From an uncultured Pelagibacteraceae bacterium (lineage in GTDB: Bacteria; Pseudomonadota; Alphaproteobacteria; Pelagibacterales; Pelagibacteraceae): a DNA stretch of 64,000 bases. Where the stretch lies: contig CACHFM010000004.1 of assembly GCA_902579105.1 (NCBI GenBank), positions 1 through 64,000 on the forward strand, given 5' to 3'. Under the pieces are notes generated by a model, which was given only the letters and a program-made list of their open reading frames with translations, was not told the origin of the DNA and searched no databases. The position numbers were made by a program, and so were the translations under genes. Shown here piece by piece: positions 25,774 to 33,227 of this stretch; the stretch's first letter is position 1; every line of letters starts with the position of its first letter.

Positions 25774-26364
25774 TTATTTTAAAGGTATAGAATTTTTTTC
25801 TTTTGATAATTGATATTTATTTGATAGGTCAATATATGTTTTTTTAATTTGATTAAACGACTTTGTTAATTCTTTTTTATTATCAGTTTTTAATTCTTCT
25901 ATTAAATTATTAATAGCATAACTTTTCCAATATGAATTTTCTTTTAAATAGTTTCCATTAGTAATATTAAAAACTTCTTTAAGGATGTTTAAATCATGAG
26001 GAATATTAAATTCGTCAGAAGTCGATTCATATGGAAAAAGGTAATAAAAATTATCAAAACCTCCAAAAGTAATTGCACTTAAACATAAACTGCAAGGCTC
26101 GTGAGAGCTTAAGAAGATACAATTTTTTTCATCAGGCCTCATTTTCTTATCTAATTCATAAAATTTTTTTAATGTATAAATTTCACCATGCCACAAAGGA
26201 TTTTTTGTTTCATTATTTGATCCAGCAACTACCAATGAGTGATCATCTTTTTTTATTATAGCAGCTCCAAAAATCTTATTGCCCAAATTAACTCCCTCAA
26301 ATGTTAATGGTAAAATCTCATCTTTAAAAGCTTTTAAAAATCTATCTAATAGTATTTCGCTCAT
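25774..26364 (-). CDS. Zinc-dependent nucleoside/base deaminase (CDA superfamily), importer-linked
   Basis: This 196-aa protein has the deaminase fold with WHGEIYTLKKF (zinc histidine and catalytic glutamate) and SSHEPCSLCLSAITF (zinc cysteines). It is more divergent than GuaD and has an extra C-terminal helical segment of about 60 residues, rich in Lys/Asn. The track start includes 17 residues of leader; ATG 26364 (MSEILLDRFL) fits the family better. It is the first gene of the BMP importer operon, so it probably processes the imported compound. Guanine, adenosine, cytosine or a pterin are possible. The substrate is not readable from sequence. Confidence 0.82.
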   Translation of the reverse strand: MSEILLDRFLKAFKDEILPLTFEGVNLGNKIFGAAIIKKDDHSLVVAGSNNETKNPLWHGEIYTLKKFYELDKKMRPDEKNCIFLSSHEPCSLCLSAITFGGFDNFYYLFPYESTSDEFNIPHDLNILKEVFNITNGNYLKENSYWKSYAINNLIEELKTDNKKELTKSFNQIKKTYIDLSNKYQLSKEKNSIPLK

Positions 26365-26392
26365 ATAATTGAAATATAAATTAAAAACCTTA

Positions 26393-26416
26393 CTTGTGAG
26401 TAGAAATCCCCACAAG
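26393..26416. repeat. Imperfect copy of a 24-bp GAAA-loop palindrome
   Basis: The left arm is CTTGTGAGTA, the loop GAAA and the right arm TCCCCACAAG. It differs from the copy at 28340 by two bases, both in the left arm, so the right arm and loop are identical. It lies about 30 bp upstream of the deaminase start, in the leader of the importer operon. Confidence 0.75.
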
Positions 26417-26524
26417 CATTATAAAAAATTATTTTTAAACATTACTGAATAATTTGGATTTTATTAACAAAATTCAACTAATAAGTTTATATTTATGCCA
26501 CAATTGGGTTGTTAATATAAATTT

Positions 26525-26830
26525 ATGCAAAAAATAAGATTCTTTTTAATTATTTTAGCGATGTTAGTCATGATTACAGGGTGCCAAACTGTTAAAGAAA
26601 AAACAGATGCAATTGTAGAAAAAGAGAATGAAAAATTAAGTGAATATATTGGAAAATCTGCCAGCAAACTTCAAATGGAATTAGGAAAACCTGATGAAGA
26701 TTTTAAAAATGCAAAAGGTAATTTTGAATTTATTTATAATACAAAAAAATATTTAATTCCTTGTGAAAGAAGATTTGAAATAAATTCAGAAAATATCGTT
26801 GTCGGCTTTGTATCCAACGGTTGCTTTTAA
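26525..26830 (+). CDS. Small lipoprotein of unknown function
   Basis: This 101-aa protein has a lipoprotein signal: KIRFFLIILAMLVMITGCQ with the lipobox cysteine near residue 20. The mature part is short, beginning with a charged helix (KEKTDAIVEKENEKLSEYIG). It then has SASKLQMELGKPDEDF, which resembles the repeated helix-turn found in SmpA/OmlA (BamE)-like small lipoproteins. Two cysteines (CERRF and the terminal NGCF) could form a disulfide. I do not recognise the family with confidence. It precedes the permease gene by 175 bp and is divergent from the deaminase operon. Confidence 0.7.
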   Translation: MQKIRFFLIILAMLVMITGCQTVKEKTDAIVEKENEKLSEYIGKSASKLQMELGKPDEDFKNAKGNFEFIYNTKKYLIPCERRFEINSENIVVGFVSNGCF

Positions 26831-27005
26831 AAACTTATTTTAAGAAAAAATAGAATTTTAATATTTTTCTTTTACTGGTTGAATTTAATCTGCTCATTAT
26901 AGGTTTTTTAACTCATCTATATATATAAATTCTAAATCAAATTTTTTTTTTATATAAATTTATAACTAATAATGTAACGTCGATTAAGATAACTACGGAG
27001 GTTAA

Positions 27006-28328
27006 ATGACTTCAAGTAAAACACAAGCGGGCTCAACAAGTAGTCCAGACAAGAAACTTCCATTAAACAAATCCATACCTTTAGGAATTCAGCATGTACT
27101 AGCAATGTTTGCGGGTAATATAACTGTTCCTATAATTGTGGCTGGAGTTTTTGGTCAAACGCCTGAACAAAAAATATTTTTAATTCAAATGGCTTTATTT
27201 GTTGCTGGAGTTGCAACAATAATTCAAACTGTTGGATATAAAGATATTGGTGCAAGGCTACCTATAATTCAAGGTACAAGTTTTGCATTTATACCAATCA
27301 TGTTACCATTTAAAGCTGCAGGATTAGGTGCAGTTTTTACAGCAGCATTCATTGGAGGAATTTTTCAAATTTTCATTGGAAAAGTTTTAAAACCAATAAG
27401 ACATCTTTTTCCACCATTAGTCACAGGTATAGTTGTATTAATGATCGGATTTAGTTTGCTTAAAGTTGGTTTCATGTATGCTGGTGGTGGTGGATGGTTA
27501 ATGAATAATAAACCTGAAATTTTTGCAAATACAAATCACTTAACTGTAGCTTTTACTGTTTTTATAGTTGCTATTTTTTTTAATAGAAAAGGTAAAGGAA
27601 TGGCTTCTTCAGCTTCGATACTAATTGGAATAGTTGCTGGATTTTTAGTTGCCATGGCGTTAGGCATGGTTAACTACGGTAAAATTGCATCAGCATCTTG
27701 GTTTGCTCTTCCAATGCCACTTCAATATGGAATAGATTTTGTTCCAGGTGCAATAATTCTAATGTTATTTATGTCAATTGTTACAACAATTGAAACAATT
27801 GGAGACATAAGTGCTACCACAATGGGCGGTGCTAAAAGAGAAGCGACCGACAAAGAATTATCAGGTGGAATAATGGCAGACGGAGTTGGAACTGCTTTTG
27901 GTGCCTTGTTCAATGCAATGCCCAATACATCCTATTCTCAAAATGCAGGATTAGTTGCATTTACAGGAGTAGTAAGCAGACATGTTGGAACTATAGCTGG
28001 AGTAATTTTAGTTCTAATGGGTTTATTTCCAAAATTAGGTGGAATAATTGCTGCAATGCCAGAATCTGTAATTGGTGGAGCTGCGATAATTATGTTTGGA
28101 ATGATAGCAGCTGCAGGAATTAAATTAATTTCAAAATCAGAAATGAGTCAAAGAAATTTACTAATCTTAGCTCTTTCATTATCTTTTGGAATTGGAATGT
28201 CATTATTGCCTGACTTTGTTAAAAATATTCCAGATTTTGGAATAAGTTTAAAACTACTGTTAACTACTGGACTTATACCTGCTGGATTATTAGCATTTGT
28301 TTTAAATGCAATAATGTCAGAAAAATAA
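27006..28328 (+). CDS. NCS2-family xanthine/uric acid (or uracil) permease
   Basis: This 440-aa membrane symporter has about 12-14 helices and the NCS2 core QGTSFAFIPIM near residue 90. The substrate-site region is TIETIGDISATTMGG with the conserved glutamate and, further on, AMPNTSYSQNAGLVAFTGVVSRHVG. The SQNxG form is found in purine (xanthine/urate) permeases, whereas uracil carriers have a GENxG form, so xanthine or urate import is favoured. GGAGG sits 4 bases before the ATG. It is probably a single-gene transcript, flanked by two related palindromes, and supplies substrate to the catabolic enzymes upstream. Confidence 0.88.
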   Translation: MTSSKTQAGSTSSPDKKLPLNKSIPLGIQHVLAMFAGNITVPIIVAGVFGQTPEQKIFLIQMALFVAGVATIIQTVGYKDIGARLPIIQGTSFAFIPIMLPFKAAGLGAVFTAAFIGGIFQIFIGKVLKPIRHLFPPLVTGIVVLMIGFSLLKVGFMYAGGGGWLMNNKPEIFANTNHLTVAFTVFIVAIFFNRKGKGMASSASILIGIVAGFLVAMALGMVNYGKIASASWFALPMPLQYGIDFVPGAIILMLFMSIVTTIETIGDISATTMGGAKREATDKELSGGIMADGVGTAFGALFNAMPNTSYSQNAGLVAFTGVVSRHVGTIAGVILVLMGLFPKLGGIIAAMPESVIGGAAIIMFGMIAAAGIKLISKSEMSQRNLLILALSLSFGIGMSLLPDFVKNIPDFGISLKLLLTTGLIPAGLLAFVLNAIMSEK

Positions 28329-28339
28329 ATAATATTTTA

Positions 28340-28363
28340 CTTGTGGGGAGAAATCCCCACAAG
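28340..28363. repeat. Perfect 24-bp palindrome (10-bp arms, GAAA loop)
   Basis: The arms are CTTGTGGGGA and TCCCCACAAG around the GNRA tetraloop GAAA. It lies between the convergent permease and hsp20 genes, where a terminator is expected. Neither side has a clear T tract, so a different or additional role is possible. A near-identical copy lies at 26393. Confidence 0.9.
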
Positions 28364-28373
28364 CAAGGTAAAC

Positions 28374-28820
28374 TTATTTGATTTCGATAAGTTTTTTCTT
28401 TTTATGTTCTGGAACTATTCTCTCACAAGAAATTGTTAAAAGACCATCTTTAAGTTCAGCATTACCAATTTTAACGTCATCGGCAATAGTGAATGATCTT
28501 GCAAATTGTCTTTGAGAAATTCCTTTATGAATAATTTCTCCATCAACATTACTATCTTCAGATTTATTAACTCTTTTAGTTCTTACAGTTAATAAATTAT
28601 CTTCAAACTCAACCTCAACATCTTTTTTGTTAAAGCCAGCTAATGCTAATTCGATAGCATAATTGTCCTTACCAGTTTTTCTGATGTTGTAAGGTGGATA
28701 ATTTGATTGCATAGTCAAATTACCATTCCCTAACATATTTTCAAATTGGTCAAACATATCATCAAAACCAATTGAAAAAGGTCTTAGGGAGTTAAATATA
28801 GATAGATCCTTACTTGTCAT
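28374..28820 (-). CDS. Hsp20/alpha-crystallin small heat-shock protein
   Basis: This cytosolic holdase chaperone binds unfolding proteins. After removing the upstream track extension, the 148-aa protein begins MTSKDLSIFNSL at ATG 28820, preceded by AAAGGAGG. The alpha-crystallin domain covers about residues 38-132, with PPYNIRKTGKDNYAIELALAG and the closing GLLTISCERI. It resembles the IbpA/HspA class of proteobacteria. The leader carries a RpoH-like promoter and a two-hairpin structure resembling a ROSE RNA thermometer (see the separate features). It is monocistronic and convergent with the purine permease. Confidence 0.93.
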   Translation of the reverse strand: MTSKDLSIFNSLRPFSIGFDDMFDQFENMLGNGNLTMQSNYPPYNIRKTGKDNYAIELALAGFNKKDVEVEFEDNLLTVRTKRVNKSEDSNVDGEIIHKGISQRQFARSFTIADDVKIGNAELKDGLLTISCERIVPEHKKKKLIEIK

Positions 28821-28824
28821 AAAT

Positions 28825-28872
28825 CCTCCTTTATTAAGCAAGTTATTTTAAATAAGTCCCATTAGGCGACTT
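28825..28872 (-). promoter_or_regulatory. ROSE-like RNA thermometer in the hsp20 leader
   Basis: Read on the minus strand, a first hairpin pairs AAGTC(G)CC with GGGACTT around a TAAT loop (28854-28872). A second pairs CTTGCTT with the ribosome-binding site AAGGAGG around an AATA loop (28825-28842), with a G opposite a G in the middle. The TTGCT anti-Shine-Dalgarno and the G-G mismatch are hallmarks of ROSE elements. It would hide the ribosome site when cold. It is predicted by hand and not folded computationally. Confidence 0.7.
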
Positions 28873-28880
28873 ACTGATTA

Positions 28881-28909
28881 TATATGGTGTTTAATTTTAA
28901 TATTTCAAG
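28881..28909 (-). promoter_or_regulatory. RpoH (sigma-32)-type promoter of hsp20
   Basis: The minus strand reads CTTGAAA, 13 bases, then CACCATATA. This fits the heat-shock sigma consensus CTTGAAA-N13/17-CCCATNT closely. It sits just upstream of the ROSE-like leader, as expected for a proteobacterial small heat-shock gene. Confidence 0.75.
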
Positions 28910-28954
28910 ATATAAATTTCTTGAAAATTTAAAAAAAATTTTTATTTTTTAAAT

Positions 28955-29785
28955 ATGAAACAAATATTTTTGATAATTTTTTTAACTTTGTTGTTATTTA
29001 ATATCTCTCAAGGAGATGAGACATCAAATAAACAAAAAGAATTAGAAACAAAAATAAAACTTTTAGAAAAAGAGCTTGAAATTGAAAAGTTAAAAAAAGA
29101 ACTTGAGGAACAAAAAAAAGCAAATGAGTCAAAAAAAAATGGTGAAAACTTAAAATCTTCCAATAAAAAGCAAAACAAAAATATAAAAAAACCAACTATT
29201 ATTGGTGATGATGATGTTTTGAAAGAGGTAAAATTACTTGGAAGTTTTAAAGAACCAGAGAGATATCCTGAGAGTTTTAAGGAAGAATTTTTCAAAGGAT
29301 GTAAAAAGTTTTCATGTATTGGAAGAAAATCAACAGAAAACATGTCAAAAGTGTTTGCTAAATCTCAAAAATATAATTTAAAAAATCCAGGTAACCAGAT
29401 AAAGGGTATGGCATTATTTGAAATTTATTATCTTAATGTTTTAAGAAAAAATGAGAAAAAAATAGATATTTTTTTAGAAAATTGGCCTACTGAAAAAAAG
29501 AAAACTAAAGAAATTATTAAATTAATAAAATTAAATAAATCAAGAGAAAAAATGAGAAATGCTCTTGGTATGGATTTAAATACATCAGTAGAGGATGCAA
29601 TTGAAATTTATTCAATAATGGCAAATTTTTTAAATATGGGGACTCCCAAAGAACAAAAAATTTCAAAGGAATTAAAGTTAAGAAATAAATTCTTAGAAGA
29701 TTATAAATCTGTTGTCTCAAAATTTAATTCACAATTTAAAAGTTACGAGAATGAAAATTTATATTATCAAATTGAAAAAAAATAA
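28955..29785 (+). CDS. Secreted coiled-coil protein of unknown function
   Basis: This 276-aa protein has a signal peptide (MKQIFLIIFLTLLLFNISQG, about 20 residues) and is therefore exported. Residues 24-75 form a charged coiled coil (KQKELETKIKLLEKELEIEK), followed by a Lys/Asn linker. The C-terminal 190 residues look globular and helical, with a pair of cysteines in FKGCKKFSCIGRK. I recognise no family. The gene ends 3 bp before the 1138-aa secreted protein, so the two are probably one operon and may act together at the cell surface or in the periplasm. An RpoH-like palindrome lies just upstream. Confidence 0.75.
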   Translation: MKQIFLIIFLTLLLFNISQGDETSNKQKELETKIKLLEKELEIEKLKKELEEQKKANESKKNGENLKSSNKKQNKNIKKPTIIGDDDVLKEVKLLGSFKEPERYPESFKEEFFKGCKKFSCIGRKSTENMSKVFAKSQKYNLKNPGNQIKGMALFEIYYLNVLRKNEKKIDIFLENWPTEKKKTKEIIKLIKLNKSREKMRNALGMDLNTSVEDAIEIYSIMANFLNMGTPKEQKISKELKLRNKFLEDYKSVVSKFNSQFKSYENENLYYQIEKK

Positions 29786-29788
29786 ATT

Positions 29789-32700
29789 ATGAAACTTTTT
29801 AAAATATTATTAACTTTTTTGATATTACTGCAAACTACAATAACTTTAGCTAATGAAAAATTGGATAAAAACTTAGATAAAGCTTTTAAAAAATTTTCTA
29901 AAGATATTAATAAAGTAATAAAAAAATCTGAAAAGTTAAAAGCCCCAGAAAATAAAGAGTCACAAATTATTGATAAGGCAATTAATGAATTAAAAGTGGC
30001 AAATGAGTTTATTAAAGAAACTTATATATCTGGCGATCTTGAGAATACGGAAAATACTCTTGATTTTATTTCAAGATCAATTTCTGATATCCAAAAGCTA
30101 GTACCTCAACAGATATCCTCTGATATGTCTAATATTGATATGACAACAATAAACCCTGAAGATATAAAAAAAATTAAAATAATCACTGATGGAATGAAAA
30201 AGTCAAAAAATGAAAAGTTAGTAGAATTTGTAGACCAATTAGAATCATTATCTAATAAAGGTCTAAATGTTTATTCGATTAGCTATAATTTAAATAATCT
30301 TGGGGTTGATACAATAAATTTCACAGATATTTTGAAAGCTACAAATTCTAACCAAGAATTAAGCCAAAAAACTTTAAATTCTATTGAAAAAAATCTTGAA
30401 AAGGCAGGTGTTAGTTCAAAAGATATTAAACAGATTAAAGATGATATAAAAAAAGTAAGTTTACCAAAAGATGGAGCATCTAATCCTGATGATGATCCTA
30501 AAGTTAAAGAGCTAAAAAATCTAATCGAAAAAGCAAAAGGTGACAGAGAGAATGCTGAAAAAGCCAGACAACAAAGGGATGCAGCAGTTAAAGCTGCAGA
30601 AGAAGCTCAAGAAACTGCAAAAAAAGCTCAAGAAACTGCAAATTCAATAGCTGATAAAACTTCAAAAGCTGCAAAAGAAGCAGCAGAAAAAGCACAAGAG
30701 GCTGTAAAAGAAGCAAAAAAAGCAGCCGGAGAAGCACGATCAGCTACCTTTAAATATAATGATATGAAAAGTTGGTTGAAATCTACTGAGGATGCAATTA
30801 AGAAAATTGAGGGTTCAATTCAAGGAGTTAATGAAAATTATAATTCTTTAGAAACTATTTATAATAAAAGTGTTTCAGCAAAAAATATTAAAGATATTTC
30901 TAATAAAGATTTTTTAAGATTAGAAGGTTTAGCATCTAGAAGAAAATTCGAAAAACCAGGTGGGTTTAAAGCAGCAGTAATGGACCCTGCAGATTTGTTA
31001 AGATTTGATGTTGTTAAAAAGGCGAAAGAATTAGGTTTATCAGAGAATGAGGCAAATATACTTGGTAATAATGCAATGGTCAGATATGGAGATATGAAAT
31101 TTCTACAATCAAATGCATTTGCAAAATTTAAAGCCCAAGGTATGACAAATAGTGAAGCTTCAAAAAAATCTTTTGAAATTCTACAGGATAAATATGGTGA
31201 TTGGATGAATAATTTAGGATTTGGACTTAACGAGAGTAAAGAAAATAAAACAAGCAATATTGATACATGGCTTATAAGTGTTGCAATGGCAAAAAAGGCT
31301 GCAACCGATTTTGGAACATTAGACCCGAATGATGAGAAAGAATTAAGATCTTCAGCAAAGTCTACAGCCGATAAAGTTTTACAAGAAGCTTTAAATCAAG
31401 GTTTCTCAAAGGAGGAAGCAGAAGAGATTGCAAATAACACATTTGATACAATGTTTAGTAGTTTAAAATTTGCTTATCAGACAGGAGAAGCTCTTCTTCA
31501 AAAAGGATTGTCTGAAGAAGAAATGGATCAAGTATTATCAAAAATGATGAAAGATAGATTTGGTACAATTGAAGCAGACTTTTTTACTTCTGGAAATTTA
31601 GGAGATATAGGAGATGAAAAAGCTATTAAGTTTTATGTCACTGGACTAGGAGCTTTAAAATATGCAATGGAGAATAGAGAAAAATCTATAAATCCAGATG
31701 ATGTTGATGAAGTAGAAAAAGCAATTTCAGATACAGAAAAACTTGTAAGAGAAAGAGCTGCAAAGTTAGGAATAACTGATCAAGCTAAAATAGATAAATT
31801 CGCGTTAGATGCAAAAAATTCGGTAATTGATCTATATCATTTTGGATATGCAATTGAGGATTATTTAGGTGGACCCGAAAACAAAGGACCTTGTGATCAA
31901 AATTGTATTGATGAAAATATAGATTTCATTTTGGATAAATTTTACTCTAAATGGGGCTCTAGATTATTTGATGCTACTGGTGAAGAGCTTAAATTAGATA
32001 CTTCAAAAATTGATGTTTATGTAACAGGATTAGTTGTAACCGAGTCAACTGAGGTAGCTAAGCGAGCTAAAGAAAATGCTGAAAAAGCAGTTAAAGAGGC
32101 TGAAAATTCACTTAACAAAGCAAAAGAATTAGAACAAAAAGCTAAAGATGCTCAAGCTAAAGCCGATAAAATTAAAGACAAAACTTCTCAAGAATATAAA
32201 GATGCAGTGGCTAAAGCAGAATCTGCACAAAAAGCTGCTAAAGCTGCAAGAGACGCAGCTGAAAAAGCAAAAAATGCTTCAGAGGAAGCAAGAAAAGCTT
32301 ATGAGGATGCTGAAAAAGAGTTAGCTAGGCTTGAAAAAGAACTTAAAAATCTTTTAGATGAAATAGGAGGACCTGGTGATTTAGGACCTGGTGGGAAAGG
32401 TGCTTGGGATCCAAGAAAAACAATTGCTCAAAACAAAGAGAGAAAAATGGAAATTAGTGAAATTAAATCTAATAAAAATTTATCTAATGTTATGAATTCT
32501 ATGAGTGATAAACAGGTTTATGGTTTATTAGCTAGTGGTGTAATAAATTCAGATTTAGTAAATGAATATATAAAAGATGGGAAAAACGCTCCTATACTAG
32601 CTTGTGGAACATCTGATTGTGAAGTTGGAGATTTAAAATATGTTTTTGAGGAAGCGGATAGAGAAATGAAAATGAGCTCATTTAAAGGTAATTCTTTACT

Positions 32701-33205
32701 TACTAAAGTAATGAACTCCTTAACTGATAGACAAGCATATGAATTAATTGCATCAGCAGCAATTCCATCAGATATGGTAAATGAATATATTCAAAACGGA
32801 AAGAATGCTCCTATTTTACCATGTGGATCTGCTGAATGCTCAATGATCGAATATATGAACCCAGGCTCAACAAAAGCTGTTGGAGAAGGTGTTGATGTAG
32901 TTGGGATTGGAGAGGTTCAAGGTGCCGCTACTGACATATTGGCAGCAACAAAAGATACAAACGTTAAATCTGCTGCGGATGCTCTTGGCGAAGATCTAGC
33001 AGCTACAATCGCAGAAATTCAATCTACTTTAGATACTGGAGCTATAATTAGAGGTTCAGACGGGGTTGCTATGTCAGTACAAGAAGCCTTAGAATCTATG
33101 CCAGAGGGTGGTCGAGTTAATCCAGATGGAACCTTAGAGCCAGTAGTTGGTGATGATCCAAATGATGCTGAGAGGCCGGGAGGTTGCACTGATGGTACTT
33201 GTTAA
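29789..33205 (+). CDS. Large secreted repeat/coiled-coil protein of unknown function
   Basis: This 1138-aa protein has a signal peptide (MKLFKILLTFLILLQTTITLA). Two Ala/Lys/Glu-rich coiled-coil segments (about residues 240-320 and 755-860) flank a helical region with a recurring [LQK]G[LMFI][ST]xxEA motif (about residues 414, 449, 536, 571 and 660). Near the C-terminus two modules of about 50 residues repeat (VMNSMSDKQVYGLLASG and VMNSLTDRQAYELIASA), each ending in a Cys pair (ACGTSDC and PCGSAEC). The protein ends GGCTDGTC. No transmembrane anchor, autotransporter barrel or sorting motif is visible. Function unknown; a cell-surface or periplasmic structural role is the most one can suggest. 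Confidence 0.8.
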   Translation: MKLFKILLTFLILLQTTITLANEKLDKNLDKAFKKFSKDINKVIKKSEKLKAPENKESQIIDKAINELKVANEFIKETYISGDLENTENTLDFISRSISDIQKLVPQQISSDMSNIDMTTINPEDIKKIKIITDGMKKSKNEKLVEFVDQLESLSNKGLNVYSISYNLNNLGVDTINFTDILKATNSNQELSQKTLNSIEKNLEKAGVSSKDIKQIKDDIKKVSLPKDGASNPDDDPKVKELKNLIEKAKGDRENAEKARQQRDAAVKAAEEAQETAKKAQETANSIADKTSKAAKEAAEKAQEAVKEAKKAAGEARSATFKYNDMKSWLKSTEDAIKKIEGSIQGVNENYNSLETIYNKSVSAKNIKDISNKDFLRLEGLASRRKFEKPGGFKAAVMDPADLLRFDVVKKAKELGLSENEANILGNNAMVRYGDMKFLQSNAFAKFKAQGMTNSEASKKSFEILQDKYGDWMNNLGFGLNESKENKTSNIDTWLISVAMAKKAATDFGTLDPNDEKELRSSAKSTADKVLQEALNQGFSKEEAEEIANNTFDTMFSSLKFAYQTGEALLQKGLSEEEMDQVLSKMMKDRFGTIEADFFTSGNLGDIGDEKAIKFYVTGLGALKYAMENREKSINPDDVDEVEKAISDTEKLVRERAAKLGITDQAKIDKFALDAKNSVIDLYHFGYAIEDYLGGPENKGPCDQNCIDENIDFILDKFYSKWGSRLFDATGEELKLDTSKIDVYVTGLVVTESTEVAKRAKENAEKAVKEAENSLNKAKELEQKAKDAQAKADKIKDKTSQEYKDAVAKAESAQKAAKAARDAAEKAKNASEEARKAYEDAEKELARLEKELKNLLDEIGGPGDLGPGGKGAWDPRKTIAQNKERKMEISEIKSNKNLSNVMNSMSDKQVYGLLASGVINSDLVNEYIKDGKNAPILACGTSDCEVGDLKYVFEEADREMKMSSFKGNSLLTKVMNSLTDRQAYELIASAAIPSDMVNEYIQNGKNAPILPCGSAECSMIEYMNPGSTKAVGEGVDVVGIGEVQGAATDILAATKDTNVKSAADALGEDLAATIAEIQSTLDTGAIIRGSDGVAMSVQEALESMPEGGRVNPDGTLEPVVGDDPNDAERPGGCTDGTC

Positions 33206-33227
33206 AATTTGTCATGCTTACAGATAA

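Noticed and set aside
26831-27005. tRNA or small RNA gene in the largest intergenic gap
   Set aside because: No cloverleaf or strong stem could be found by eye. The region is mostly A/T-rich.
28340-28363. Palindrome as an ordinary intrinsic terminator
   Set aside because: The stem is strong, but neither side shows a proper T tract, and a near copy lies in a leader. Termination is possible but not shown, so it is listed as a repeat.
29008-29343. 111-aa minus-strand ORF (and a 65-aa one) antisense to the 276-aa secreted protein
   Set aside because: Phe/Ser-rich sequence is the expected reverse of Lys/Glu-rich coiled-coil codons. No start signal or family pattern.
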